From assembly GCA_035708745.1 (NCBI GenBank), contig DASTFJ010000103.1, forward strand, positions 1 to 64,000: DNA of 64,000 bases, in the 5' to 3' direction. Under the pieces are notes generated by a model. The model made no database searches, was not told the DNA's origin, and saw only the letters and a list, made by a program, of their open reading frames with translations. The position numbers and the translations under genes were made by a program. Positions 34,338 to 43,355 of the stretch are shown in pieces. The first letter of the stretch is position 1, and every line of letters starts with the position of its first letter. The stretch comes from JAMLHN01 sp035708745 (GTDB lineage Bacteria > Chloroflexota > Chloroflexia > Thermomicrobiales > UBA6265).

Positions 34338-35564
34338 GTGAAGCAGAAATACGACGGATCTCTTTACATTCCAATTCAGGCGCCAGCGCTCGACGCGCAT
34401 GCGGAGCGTGGTTCGCATCTGCATTTGCTGCCGCCACCGGGTTCGCAACCCGTGCTCACGGATGGCGAGCTGCAGTGGTTCACGACTGGGCCGATGGAAC
34501 TCGAGCTCGGTGGATCGCTGCCCGGCGCAACCGTGGCGTACCGGACCTGGGGAACCCTCAACGAGGCGCGTGACAACGTCGTGCTGGTGCTCCACGCGCT
34601 CACCGGAGATAGTCAGGCGGGTGGCGACGGCGGTTGGTGGACGCCGTTGATCGGCCCGGGCAGGGCGATCGACACCAATCGCGGCTTCGTCATCTGCACG
34701 AATATCCTGGGCGGGTGTCAGGGCACGACCGGACCCGCATCCCTCGATCCACTCACTGGCCGCCCCTATGCGATGCGTTTTCCGCTGATCACCATCGGTG
34801 ACATGGTCGCGCTGCAGCGGCGGCTGATCGAATCGCTCGGCATCACCGGATTGATTGCCATCGGCGGGTCGATCGGCGGCGCGCAGGCGCTGGAATGGGC
34901 CACCCGTCACAGCCATCTGGTGCGGGCATCGGTGCCGGTGGCGGTCACGGCGGAGCTCGGTCCGCAGGCGGTGGCACTCAACGAGGCGGGTCGCCGCGCG
35001 ATCATGGCCGACCCAGACTGGCGCGGCGGCGAATACGCCAGCGATGGGGTCTTTCCGGCCGATGGGCTGGCGATCGCCCGCATGATCGCCATGACGCAAT
35101 TCCATTCGAACGAAAGCATGGACGCCCGGTTCGGCCGCAAGCCGGCCACGCGGCCAAGTCTCTATCCGTCCTTCGGCGGCACCTTCGATGTCGAGGGGTA
35201 TATCCATTATCACGGTGCGGCGCTGGTGCGGCGCTTCGATGCGAACAGCCATCTCTATCTGACCCGCGCGATGGATCTCTACGATCTCTACCGCGACGGC
35301 GGCGAACGCTGGCTCGACCGGATCGATGCCCCGATGCTGCTGCTCGGCATTCGCAGTGACTGGCTCTATCCCGCCGCGGGGGTGCGGGAGCTGCGCGATC
35401 AAGTGACGGCCGCGGGCAAGCAAGTCGACTACTACGAGCTCGATTCGCCCGATGGGCATGACGCTTTTCTCAAGGAATGGGAGATGCTGACCGAATCGAT
35501 CGGGCCATTCATCGGCGCGTCGCTCGACGAGCTCGAGATGGCGCCGTCTCACGCGGTGCGTTGA
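34338..35564 (+). CDS. metX: Homoserine O-acetyltransferase
   Basis: It makes O-acetylhomoserine for methionine synthesis. The 408 residues form an alpha/beta hydrolase with nucleophile Ser in AIGGSIGGAQALEW (about 178), Asp in GIRSDWLYP (about 340) and His in SPDGHDAFLKEW (about 374). LHALTGDSQAGG...GWWTPLIGPGRAIDTNRGFVICTNILGGCQGTTGP is typical of MetX. GTG at 34338 is the chosen start. The in-frame TTG at 34290 falls in the terminator. Some family members are succinyltransferases, so the acyl group is inferred. Confidence 0.93.
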   Translation: MKQKYDGSLYIPIQAPALDAHAERGSHLHLLPPPGSQPVLTDGELQWFTTGPMELELGGSLPGATVAYRTWGTLNEARDNVVLVLHALTGDSQAGGDGGWWTPLIGPGRAIDTNRGFVICTNILGGCQGTTGPASLDPLTGRPYAMRFPLITIGDMVALQRRLIESLGITGLIAIGGSIGGAQALEWATRHSHLVRASVPVAVTAELGPQAVALNEAGRRAIMADPDWRGGEYASDGVFPADGLAIARMIAMTQFHSNESMDARFGRKPATRPSLYPSFGGTFDVEGYIHYHGAALVRRFDANSHLYLTRAMDLYDLYRDGGERWLDRIDAPMLLLGIRSDWLYPAAGVRELRDQVTAAGKQVDYYELDSPDGHDAFLKEWEMLTESIGPFIGASLDELEMAPSHAVR

Positions 35565-35633
35565 GGTTGAGTTGTTTCTCCAATTTGGATTCGTTTCGGG
35601 CGAACGACGCCCGGTTGGCTACAGGAGACAGGA

Positions 35634-36935
35634 ATGAGCGAAACACAACCTGGATTCGAAACACAGGCATTGCACGCGGGACAAGAGGTCGATCCCACCA
35701 CCAAGTCCCGGGCGGTGCCCATCTATATGACCACGTCGTTTGGCTTCGATAGCCCGGAGCATGCGGCAAATCTCTTCGCGCTCAAGGAATTCGGGAATAT
35801 CTATACCCGCATCATGAACCCGACGACCGATGTCTTCGAGAAGCGCATCGCCGCCCTCGAAGGTGGAGCGGCGGCGCTGGCGTTCGCCTCCGGTCAGGCG
35901 GCCGAAACGGCCGCGATCCAGAATCTTGCCGGCGCCGGGGATGAGATCGTCTCCACCACCAGTCTCTATGGCGGCACCTACAACCTCTTTCACTACACGC
36001 TGCCGAAGTTGGGGATTACCGTCAAATTTGCCGAGCCGAACGCCGAAGCGATCAAGGCGCAGATCACCGACAAGACCAAAGCGGTCTATTCCGAAACCCT
36101 GGGCAATCCGGATCTGCTGACGCTCGATATCGAGGCCGTCGCCAAAGTGGCGCATGAGGCCGGGGTGCCGCTGATTCTCGACAACACCATTCCGACACCG
36201 TATCTGGTGCGGCCGTTCGATCACGGCGCGGACATCATCGTGCATTCCGCGACCAAGTTCATCGGCGGACACGGGCAGGCGATCGGCGGTGTGCTGATCG
36301 ACGGTGGCAAGTTCGATTGGGGCGCGTCCGGCCGCTTCCCGGAGTACACGACCCCGGACCCGAGCTACCACGGTCTGGTTTACAACGAGGTCTTCAGCCC
36401 GGCAAACTTCGGCGCCAACATCGCCTACATCATCAAGGCACGCGTGCAGCTGTTGCGCGATACCGGCGCGGCGCTCAGCCCGTTCAATGCCTGGTTGTTC
36501 GTTTCCGGGCTCGAAAGCCTGGCGGTCCGTATGGAGCGGCACAGCCAGAATGCCCAGGCGGTGGCTCGGTTCCTGACCGAGCATCCGAAAGTATCGTGGG
36601 TCAACTACCCCGGCCTCCCGGGGCATCCGGCCTACAAGACCGCCAGCAAATACTTCCGCGAGGGTCTCTACGGCGCGCTGTTGGGCTTTGGCGTACGTGG
36701 CGGGTCCGAGGCCGGAAGCAAGCTGATCGAGAATGTGAAGCTCTTCTCGCATGTGGCGAATCTGGGCGATTCCAAGTCGCTCATCATTCATCCGGCGAGC
36801 ACCACCCATTCGCAGCTCAACGAGGAAGAGCAAGCCACCACCGGCGTCACGCCGGACTACGTCCGCCTCTCGGTCGGTCTCGAAACAGTGTCGGACATCA
36901 TCGCCGACCTCGATCAGGCGCTGGCCAAGATCTAG
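35634..36935 (+). CDS. metY: O-acetylhomoserine sulfhydrylase
   Basis: A 433-residue PLP enzyme that replaces the acetyl group of O-acetylhomoserine with sulfide to give homocysteine. Family parts: GFETQALHAGQEVDPTTKSRAVPIYMTTSF, YTRIMNPTTDVFEKRIAALEGG, ILDNTIPTPYL, the PLP lysine near 207 in HSATKFIGGHGQAIGG, and the C-terminal HPASTTHSQLNEEEQ. It lies 69 bp behind metX and ends in a terminator hairpin, so the SAM riboswitch probably controls both. ACAGGAGACAGGA precedes the ATG. Confidence 0.95.
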   Translation: MSETQPGFETQALHAGQEVDPTTKSRAVPIYMTTSFGFDSPEHAANLFALKEFGNIYTRIMNPTTDVFEKRIAALEGGAAALAFASGQAAETAAIQNLAGAGDEIVSTTSLYGGTYNLFHYTLPKLGITVKFAEPNAEAIKAQITDKTKAVYSETLGNPDLLTLDIEAVAKVAHEAGVPLILDNTIPTPYLVRPFDHGADIIVHSATKFIGGHGQAIGGVLIDGGKFDWGASGRFPEYTTPDPSYHGLVYNEVFSPANFGANIAYIIKARVQLLRDTGAALSPFNAWLFVSGLESLAVRMERHSQNAQAVARFLTEHPKVSWVNYPGLPGHPAYKTASKYFREGLYGALLGFGVRGGSEAGSKLIENVKLFSHVANLGDSKSLIIHPASTTHSQLNEEEQATTGVTPDYVRLSVGLETVSDIIADLDQALAKI

Positions 36936-36960
36936 GACAACCGCAAACACAACGTCGCAA

Positions 36961-36992
36961 ACGAGCCGGGTCGAAGTCGACCCGGCTCGTTT
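36961..36992 (+). terminator. Terminator after metY
   Basis: Stem ACGAGCCGGGTCGA with TCGACCCGGCTCGT, 2-base loop, then TTC. The T-run is short. Nothing else is seen up to 37135. Confidence 0.7.
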
Positions 36993-37134
36993 CGGTCGAA
37001 TGCCCGAAGCGGCGCCGACTTGATCAAAACCGTAGTTGCAGCCATCTGTGGCTGCCGTTTACCGCCTAGAGCAGTCACAGAGGGCTGCGTCTACGCGGCG
37101 AACACGGCCCGTTCCCACTCGCAAACAGCTCGGG

Positions 37135-37995
37135 CTAACTCGTTCGATTCAGGAAGTCGCGGACGACGTCGACGAATTTGTCCTGCTCTTCGATGAATGG
37201 GAAATGCGCGCTCTTTTCGAACATCACGAGCTCGGCATTCGGAATGAGCTCGGCGACTCGCTCGCACGCGACGACCGGAGTCACCCAATCGTGCCGGCCG
37301 GAGCAGACCAGGGTCGGCACGGTGACCGACGGCAGTCCGGCGCTGACATCGTAGGAGGGGATGATGTGCTCGAACATATACGCGGCGACGTGTGGATCGT
37401 CGACGCCGCGTTTCACCATCTCGCCGCCGATTTCGTCATCCCAGGTGTGGAAATAGAGTGGCAGCATGACATCCCACCACGCTGCAAAGTCGGCTTCGGT
37501 GGTGACTTTTCCCTCGAAGAGGGTGGGACCGACGGCTTTCTGTTCCGGGGTGGCGCGCCGCTCCAGCTCGGCGGTGGCCGATTCCCAGAAGTTGTTGCTC
37601 GCGGAGGTCGTGATCAGAATCAGACGCTCGAGGTTTTCCGGATAGCGGAGCGCGTAGACCTGGCCCCAAAAGCCACCGAACGAATTCCCGATGATGGTGA
37701 TCTTGCCGAGCCCGAGGAGCTTACGCAGCGCTTCGATATCATCGGCCATCTGTTCGATGGTGCAGGTTTCCAGGGGAGTTCGCTCCGATCGGCCGGTCGA
37801 ACGGTGATCGATGTAGACGAGCTGGAAATCGTCGGCGAGCGGACTCATCCAGGGTTTGAAATAGCTGTGATCCAGCCCTGGTCCGCCGTGAAGGACGAAC
37901 GCGACCGGCTTGGCGATCATCTTGGCGCCCGATGGTTTGAGACCCATCCCCTCGATGTCGAAAAACAGATCGATGCCGTTGACGTGCGCGAGCAT
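37135..37995 (-). CDS. Alpha/beta hydrolase, proline-iminopeptidase-like
   Basis: A 286-residue hydrolase. The oxyanion-hole motif HGGPGLDHSYF (about 36-46), the nucleophile elbow GNSFGGFWG (near 108) and the acid and base positions in CSGRHDWVTP and EKSAHFPFIEE are all visible. The HGGPG motif is typical of proline iminopeptidases and related ester/epoxide hydrolases. The substrate is unknown. AAAGGA stands six bases before the ATG. It is monocistronic as far as can be seen. Confidence 0.88.
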   Translation of the reverse strand: MLAHVNGIDLFFDIEGMGLKPSGAKMIAKPVAFVLHGGPGLDHSYFKPWMSPLADDFQLVYIDHRSTGRSERTPLETCTIEQMADDIEALRKLLGLGKITIIGNSFGGFWGQVYALRYPENLERLILITTSASNNFWESATAELERRATPEQKAVGPTLFEGKVTTEADFAAWWDVMLPLYFHTWDDEIGGEMVKRGVDDPHVAAYMFEHIIPSYDVSAGLPSVTVPTLVCSGRHDWVTPVVACERVAELIPNAELVMFEKSAHFPFIEEQDKFVDVVRDFLNRTS

Positions 37996-38111
37996 GAGAT
38001 CCTTTCATGGGATGCATATATTTCTCACAAATCGTCGCGGCAGCATACCCCACAACTCTCGGCCCGTTGGCGCCGGTCAGCAACCGATTTTTAGGCGACG
38101 CTCGAACCAAT

Positions 38112-38140
38112 AACGCCGGGTCCTGAGACCCGGCGTTTTC
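38112..38140. terminator. Hairpin terminator between the hydrolase and a small unknown gene
   Basis: Stem AACGCCGGGTC with GACCCGGCGTT, loop CTGA, then TTTTC on the plus side. It lies about 30 bp beyond the end of the small minus-strand gene. Confidence 0.6.
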
Positions 38141-38169
38141 CATTGCTTACGTTTCCCTGGACCCCGGAG

Positions 38170-38469
38170 CTATGCCAGCGCTTTTTCCTTCACCGGTTCC
38201 AGCCATTCCTCTCGGAACCACTGCGCCTGCCAGGGAATGGCGGCTTTGTTGCCGCTATTGCGGAAATCGACCAGGTAGAGGGGGATCGTATAGGGCCCTT
38301 CCGGGTTGATCTCCACGATCTTGCCAACCGCGCCATCGAACTTGGCTTCCGGCAAGGTGGTATAGAGCACGCTGATACCCCAGACGCCACGTTTGTTGTG
38401 GCCGCGCGGCATATGCACCTGAACGGTATCCCCAATGTGCAGGCGAGAATCGTGAACGGAGTCGGTCAC
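38170..38469 (-). CDS. Small conserved-looking protein of unknown function
   Basis: A 99-residue protein rich in short beta-prone stretches: HIGDTVQVHMPRGHNKRGVWGISVLYTTLPEAKFDGAVGKIVEINPEGPYTIPLYLVDFR. The GDTV...GxxGKIVEI pattern recalls small SH3-like barrels (as in nitrile hydratase beta-type or plasmid-stability folds), but no family is recognised. There is no signal peptide or membrane segment. ATG at 38469 follows GAGGAG-like bases. The coding pattern looks real: balanced composition and a clean start. Confidence 0.65.
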   Translation of the reverse strand: MTDSVHDSRLHIGDTVQVHMPRGHNKRGVWGISVLYTTLPEAKFDGAVGKIVEINPEGPYTIPLYLVDFRNSGNKAAIPWQAQWFREEWLEPVKEKALA

Positions 38470-38563
38470 CGCAGGCTCCTCTGGCGCGACATTCGAACCG
38501 GTCCAATGAGGACCGGCATCAGCATGAGCGGATTATAGCGAAGGCTCGGCGAGGGACGCCGGC

Positions 38564-38860
38564 TCAGGAGGTAGCGAGCTTGCGCCGCGGGCCGGGAGCG
38601 GCGCCCGAAAGCTTCTTGCGCAGTCCGGCGAAACCGCTCTGGGTCTCTGGCGGATCGGGTGGGAACGACGGTTGGGCGGTAAACGGTCGGCCGAACGGCT
38701 GAGTCACCACGATCCGTTCGAGCTCTTCTTGCCGGATTTCTTCGCGCAGGACGGCCACCACCGCCATCCGGCGTGCGTAGAGATCGACGACGCCACGATC
38801 GAGCCCGTCATTGTTCCAACGTTCGGGTGCTTGCTGGTGGGTATGGTGAACCTGTGACAC
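38564..38860 (-). CDS. Hypothetical 98-residue protein
   Basis: A small basic protein with a predicted helix (YARRMAVVAVLREEIRQEELERIVVT, about 28-53) and a Pro-rich, basic tail. No family is recognised. The GTG start is weakly supported (GGAG 11 bases upstream). It could be spurious. Confidence 0.45.
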   Translation of the reverse strand: MSQVHHTHQQAPERWNNDGLDRGVVDLYARRMAVVAVLREEIRQEELERIVVTQPFGRPFTAQPSFPPDPPETQSGFAGLRKKLSGAAPGPRRKLATS

Positions 38861-39077
38861 GAGGCACGACTCCGCCTGATCGGTGACTCGGAAGGGATAC
38901 GCATGCGATGTACGTACGCTCCGCCCAGCTTAGCAATGACCGTCGTCGAATGCAACTCCAATTTCGATTTTGTCATGGCGTCGGTCGAGTGCGGGAAGGC
39001 CAGCGAGCACTGGTCCAGGCGGCTCCGGGCAACCTGCCGGACCTCCAGCGCCCTCCGGGCCAACGGGACGGATGCGA

Positions 39078-39106
39078 TTGACGGTGATGCCGCTCCCACC
39101 TATCAT
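39078..39106 (+). promoter_or_regulatory. Promoter of the lysN-like aminotransferase
   Basis: TTGACG (39078-39083), 17-bp spacer, TATCAT (39101-39106). It predicts a leader of about 100 bases. The rest of the 354-bp gap (38861-39214) shows nothing I can identify. Confidence 0.7.
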
Positions 39107-39214
39107 CGCCAGACTTCCCGCGGAATAAACCGTAGGTGGGCTTGCGACATGCGCCGGAACCGCGCGGAGGTATCCACGAGCCCAGCGCAACAGAATGGGG
39201 AAAGACGCCGGTCG

Positions 39215-40453
39215 ATGGGTCAACAAGATGCCGAACTCGAGATGGGTCATATGGGGCATTACTTGCAGCGCGCGTCGCGCTCGCGGGCGTTCGAAAGCTC
39301 CCCGTGGTCGGAAGCAACCGATCTGATCCAGGACCGGCCGGACGCGATCTATTTTGGCGACGGCGCGCCGGCGTTCGACGTGCAGCCGTTTGCCCGGTTG
39401 CAGGAAGCAGCAGCGCGCGCATGGACCGACGCGCCCGGCAATCTGGGCTATGGCGAGCTGGCTGGCTATGCGCCCCTGCGTGAGCTGATCTCTAGCCGCA
39501 TGCGCATACGCGGCGTCCGGGCCGGACCGGACGAAATTATGGTCACCAACGGCAGTCAGCAGGGAATCGACCTGATCGCGCGGTTGATGCTCGATGCCGG
39601 CGATCCGATTCTGGTCGAGGGTCCCACCTATATCGGCGCAATGCAGACCTTCGATGCCTACGAGGTCGACTATGTTGTTATTCCAATGGACGACGAGGGG
39701 ATCGACGTCGAAGCGCTCGATGCCCGGCTGGATGGGCTCGAACGCAAACCGAAGCTGCTCTACACCATTCCGGCGTTTCAGAATCCAACCGGGACGTCGA
39801 TCTCAGCCGCGCGCCGGGAAGCATTGCTCGACTTGGCCGCCCGTCGTGGTCTCCTCATCCTGGAAGACGATCCTTACGGTGAGCTCTGGTACGACCAGCC
39901 GCCCGTACTGGCCTTGCGAGCCGATCATCCCTCGGTCGTCTATTTGGGAACCTTTTCGAAAACGCTCGCGCCCGGGCTGCGAGTCGGTTGGATGGTACCC
40001 CCGCCAGAGCTGCTCGATCTGCTGCTCATGGCGAAAGAGGGGACGGATATCCACAGCAACCGCATCGCCACACGTACGGTTTATCATGCGGCCGACGGCT
40101 TTCTGGACGAGCATGTGGCGGAGCTTCGCGGGTTCTATGCCGCCCGGCGGGATGCGCTCGCCGAGGGCCTCACCGCATCGATGCCGGCCGAGATCGGGTG
40201 GAATGTCCCGGGCGGCGGTTTCTTTATTTGGCTGTGGATGCCGGAAGGCGTTTCGGCCAACCACATGCTGATCACGGCCGCGCGGCACGATGTCGCGTAT
40301 CTACCAGGGTCGTGGTTCTACCCGCTGGGTGACGTGAAGCACAACGAGCTGCGGCTCAGCTTTTCATCCCTGCCCATCGAGCGGTTGCAGGAAGGGGCCA
40401 AACGTCTCGGCGCCGCCGCGCATGACTTCTTGCGAAACGAGGAGTGCTCCTAA
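39215..40453 (+). CDS. lysN: PLP aminotransferase, LysN-like (2-aminoadipate transaminase)
   Basis: A 412-residue class I aminotransferase. It follows the LysN pattern: YGELAGYAPLRELISSRM, TNGSQQGIDLIARLMLDAGDPILVEGPTYIGAMQTF, YTIPAFQNPTGTSIS, LEDDPYGELWY, and the PLP lysine K249 in YLGTFSKTLAPGLRVGW. LysN makes 2-aminoadipate from 2-oxoadipate, which LysX then loads on LysW. Broad-specificity homologues exist, so this role is inferred from the LysW genes elsewhere in the window. It lies far from that cluster, under its own promoter. Confidence 0.82.
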   Translation: MGQQDAELEMGHMGHYLQRASRSRAFESSPWSEATDLIQDRPDAIYFGDGAPAFDVQPFARLQEAAARAWTDAPGNLGYGELAGYAPLRELISSRMRIRGVRAGPDEIMVTNGSQQGIDLIARLMLDAGDPILVEGPTYIGAMQTFDAYEVDYVVIPMDDEGIDVEALDARLDGLERKPKLLYTIPAFQNPTGTSISAARREALLDLAARRGLLILEDDPYGELWYDQPPVLALRADHPSVVYLGTFSKTLAPGLRVGWMVPPPELLDLLLMAKEGTDIHSNRIATRTVYHAADGFLDEHVAELRGFYAARRDALAEGLTASMPAEIGWNVPGGGFFIWLWMPEGVSANHMLITAARHDVAYLPGSWFYPLGDVKHNELRLSFSSLPIERLQEGAKRLGAAAHDFLRNEECS

Positions 40454-40456
40454 CGG

Positions 40457-40582
40457 GTCCGGAGGCCGGGGTCTGGAGACAATCTGAAGCAGTCAGCAGT
40501 CAGCAGTCAGCAGTCAGCCTCGGACGCGCCACGGCGCGAAGGCCAAGCCCTACCGTCGTCTCCGGACTCCGGACTCCGGACC
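40457..40582. repeat. Heptamer-repeat inverted element B
   Basis: The left arm (40457-40519) is nine heptamers in register: GTCCGGA, GGCCGGG, GTCTGGA, then four copies of GTCAGC(A/C) after two irregular units. The right arm (40558-40581) has CTCCGGA three times in tandem. It lies between the aminotransferase and apt and ends at the apt stop codon. Confidence 0.75.
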
Positions 40583-41116
40583 TTAGTAGACGATCAGGCT
40601 CTGCACATTCTGGCCGGCGAGCTTTTCGCGACCGTTGAGATCGCTGAGCTCGACCAACACCGAGATGCCGACCAGCTCGGCATCCAGGCGGTCGACCAGG
40701 TTCACCGCTGCGCGAATCGTGCCGCCGGTCGCCAGCAGATCGTCGACGATGATGACGCGCTGCCCTGGCTTGATGGCGTCACTGTGGATCTCGACGGTGT
40801 TGACCCCATATTCGAGCTCGTATTCCTCTTGCAGGGTATCTCCGGGGAGACGACCTACCTTGCGCACAGGCACTAGGCCGGCGCCCAGGGTGTAGGCCAT
40901 CGGCGCGCCGAAGATGAAACCGCGACTCTCGATGGAGACGACATGATCGATCCGCTCGAAGGGTGCGGCCATGGCATCGACCGCCGCTTTGAACGCGGGC
41001 CCGTTTGCCAGCAGCGGAGTGATATCTCGGAAGAGAATGCCGGGTTTCGGGAAATCGGGAATGGAGCGAATCGTCGCCGTCAGGTCCTCGATCGTCGGTA
41101 GTCCACCCTGGCTCAT
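40583..41116 (-). CDS. apt: Adenine phosphoribosyltransferase
   Basis: It salvages adenine to AMP using PRPP. The 177 residues show IPDFPKPGILFRDITPLL (about 17-34), SIESRGFIFGAPMAY, RKVGRLPGDTLQEEYELEYG and the PRPP loop VIIVDDLLATGGT (near 122-134). The length is standard. The ATG at 41116 has GAGGGAG upstream. Confidence 0.96.
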   Translation of the reverse strand: MSQGGLPTIEDLTATIRSIPDFPKPGILFRDITPLLANGPAFKAAVDAMAAPFERIDHVVSIESRGFIFGAPMAYTLGAGLVPVRKVGRLPGDTLQEEYELEYGVNTVEIHSDAIKPGQRVIIVDDLLATGGTIRAAVNLVDRLDAELVGISVLVELSDLNGREKLAGQNVQSLIVY

Positions 41117-41210
41117 TGGTCTCCCTCGATGTTGCTCGGCTCGGCGCGCCTCAGCGCGCGGTGAGGGAGTGTAGCGTAGGAGCTGGGGGAAAGTGCGTGC
41201 AGCGCGAGCC

Positions 41211-41286
41211 AAGGGTCAAGAGTCCAGGGTCCCGAGACATGTCAGGAAGGGGATTCCCTGACTCTTGACCCTTGGACTCTTGACCA
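41211..41286. repeat. Heptamer-repeat inverted element C
   Basis: Left arm in heptamers GGGTCAA, GAGTCCA, GGGTCCC, GAGACAT (from 41213). The right arm (41257-41285) carries CTCTTGA-type units. Both arms are near reverse complements around a 10-base loop. It separates apt from the ABC exporter. Confidence 0.72.
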
Positions 41287-41309
41287 ACGTGCGCTCTTGC
41301 GAACACGCG

Positions 41310-43355
41310 CTAGCCCGCAACTTCCATCTCTTCCTCGAGCGGCGCCGTGAACTGACTCATGTAAAGATCGGCGTAGAAGCCGTTTTGCGCCATCAGCTCG
41401 TCATGCGTGCCCTGCTCGATGACGTTGCCGTCCTTCATGACGAGAATCAGATCGGCAGTGCGAATGGTCGAGAGTCGGTGAGCGATCACAAAGCTCGTGC
41501 GTCCCTCCATCATGGAGGCCATGGCTTTCTGGATGAGCGCTTCGGTGCGGGTGTCGACCGAGCTGGTCGCTTCGTCGAAGATCAGCATCGGCGCGTCAGC
41601 CAGCATGGCTCGGGCGATCGTCAGGAGCTGCTTTTCCCCAGCGGAGATGTTGTCCGCATCCTCGCTGAGCTCCATATCGTAGCCGCCGGGGAGCGCTCTG
41701 ATGAAATGATCGGCGTGCGCCGCTTTTGCTGCGGCGTGAACTTCTTCACTTGTCGCGTCTTCCCGGCCATACGCGATGTTCTCGGCGATGGTGCCGTTGA
41801 AGAGCCAGCTATCCTGCAAAACCATGCCGAATTGCTTGCGCACGCCGGCCCGGGTCATCTCCTCTGTCGAGTGGCCATCGATGCTGATCGTGCCTTCGTC
41901 GGGATCGTAGAAGCGCATCAGCAGGTTGACGATTGTCGTCTTGCCGGCCCCGGTCGGACCGACAATCGCCACGCGCTGGCCCGGCATCACGTCCGTCGAA
42001 AAATCCTTGATGATGGTCAGGTCGGGCAGATAGCCAAAGACGACGTGATCGAATTCGACGGCGCCTTCGACGTTTCCAAGATCGATGGGATGCGCGGGGT
42101 CCGGGGTCTCGTCTGGTTCATCCAGGAACTCGAAAACGCGTTCCGCGGCAGCTGCCGTCGATTGCATGACATTGGCGATGCTGGCTGTCTGGGCGATGGG
42201 TTGGTTGAACTGGTTCAGATATTGCAGAAAAGCCTGGATATCGCCGATGCGCAACCGGCCCTGGATTGCCAGCCAGCCACCCAGCACCGCGACCCCGACA
42301 TAGCCCAGGTTCCCGACGAACATCATGATCGGAAACATCAGCCCGGAGAAGAACTGGGCGCGCCAGGCGCTGCCATGCAGCTTGTTATTGATCGCCCGAA
42401 AGGTCTCCACCGACTTGTGCTCGGCCCCGAACGCCTTGATCACGGTGTGCCCGGAGAACATTTCCTCGACATGCCCGTTGAGCTGACCGAGAGAGACCTG
42501 CTGCTGGATGAAATACGGTTGCGACCGTTTGGTGATGAAGCGGAGGAGCATCAGACTCAGCGGCACGATCAAAATGGCTACCAGGGTGAGCTGCCAGCTA
42601 ATCGAGATCATCATGATCAAAATCCCGATGAGCATCGTTACCGAAGTGACGATCTGCATCAGCGATTGATTCAACGTCTGACTGATCGTTTCGACATCGT
42701 TGGTTACCCGACTCAGCACCTCGCCGTGGGTGCGCGCGTCGAAATAGCTCAAGGGCAGGCGGTCGATCTTGTTGGATAGGTCGTCGCGCAGGTCGAAGGT
42801 GACCCGTTGCGACACGCCCGCCATGATCCAGGCTTGCAGATAGCTGAAGATCGCGCTGAAGAGATAGAGCAGAATCAGCAGCTCGATCGTGCGGCGGATC
42901 GCGCCGAAGTCGATACCGTGCCGTTCGGAGAGGTCCATGTCCGCGATGGCATCGCGCTGCGCTTTGGGAATCTCGTCCACCACCTCGGGCGGCGCCTGTG
43001 CCAGCAGGTCGGCGCCGGTCGTACCGGGCGGGATGACCGTTCCGGGCGGCAGCTCGCTCATGACCTGGTCGTACAAGCGTCCCTGCGAATAACCGCTGAC
43101 GACCGTGTTCGTGACGTTGCCCAGAATGCGGGGACTGACGATCGAGAACAGCGTGCTGGCAATGGCGAACACGAAAACGATCGCGATCTTTCCCCAAAAC
43201 GGGCGCAGATAGGAGATCAGCCGCTTGATCGTTCCCTTGAAATCTCTGGCTTTCTCGCCGGGACGGCCGAATGCGCCCGGACCACCACGCGGTCCCAGCA
43301 GTGTCGGTCGGTTCGCCGGCGCGCTCGAGGTCGAGGCTGGGCGTTCGCTGCTCAT
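41310..43355 (-). CDS. ABC exporter half-transporter with consensus ATP site
   Basis: A 681-residue membrane-ABC fusion. A Gly/Pro-rich cytoplasmic tail (about 1-35) precedes six membrane helices (first IAIVFVFAIASTLFSIVSPRI) and an unusual 60-residue loop between helices 1 and 2. The ATPase has VGPTGAGKTT, signature ISAGEKQLLTIARAML and Walker B LIFDEATSSVD with the catalytic Glu. It pairs with the overlapping upstream gene as a heterodimeric multidrug/lipid-type exporter. Substrate unknown. Confidence 0.93.
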   Translation of the reverse strand: MSSERPASTSSAPANRPTLLGPRGGPGAFGRPGEKARDFKGTIKRLISYLRPFWGKIAIVFVFAIASTLFSIVSPRILGNVTNTVVSGYSQGRLYDQVMSELPPGTVIPPGTTGADLLAQAPPEVVDEIPKAQRDAIADMDLSERHGIDFGAIRRTIELLILLYLFSAIFSYLQAWIMAGVSQRVTFDLRDDLSNKIDRLPLSYFDARTHGEVLSRVTNDVETISQTLNQSLMQIVTSVTMLIGILIMMISISWQLTLVAILIVPLSLMLLRFITKRSQPYFIQQQVSLGQLNGHVEEMFSGHTVIKAFGAEHKSVETFRAINNKLHGSAWRAQFFSGLMFPIMMFVGNLGYVGVAVLGGWLAIQGRLRIGDIQAFLQYLNQFNQPIAQTASIANVMQSTAAAAERVFEFLDEPDETPDPAHPIDLGNVEGAVEFDHVVFGYLPDLTIIKDFSTDVMPGQRVAIVGPTGAGKTTIVNLLMRFYDPDEGTISIDGHSTEEMTRAGVRKQFGMVLQDSWLFNGTIAENIAYGREDATSEEVHAAAKAAHADHFIRALPGGYDMELSEDADNISAGEKQLLTIARAMLADAPMLIFDEATSSVDTRTEALIQKAMASMMEGRTSFVIAHRLSTIRTADLILVMKDGNVIEQGTHDELMAQNGFYADLYMSQFTAPLEEEMEVAG

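Noticed and set aside
39140..39170. Sequence GCCGGAACCGCG upstream of the LysN-like gene, resembling the T-box core TGG-N-ACC-GCG
   Set aside because: The first base of the tRNA-pairing TGGN is C, there is no recognisable stem I or specifier, and no terminator follows.
40485..40519. Tandem GTCAGCA units considered as a CRISPR array
   Set aside because: Units are 7 bp with no spacers, and no cas genes are in the window.
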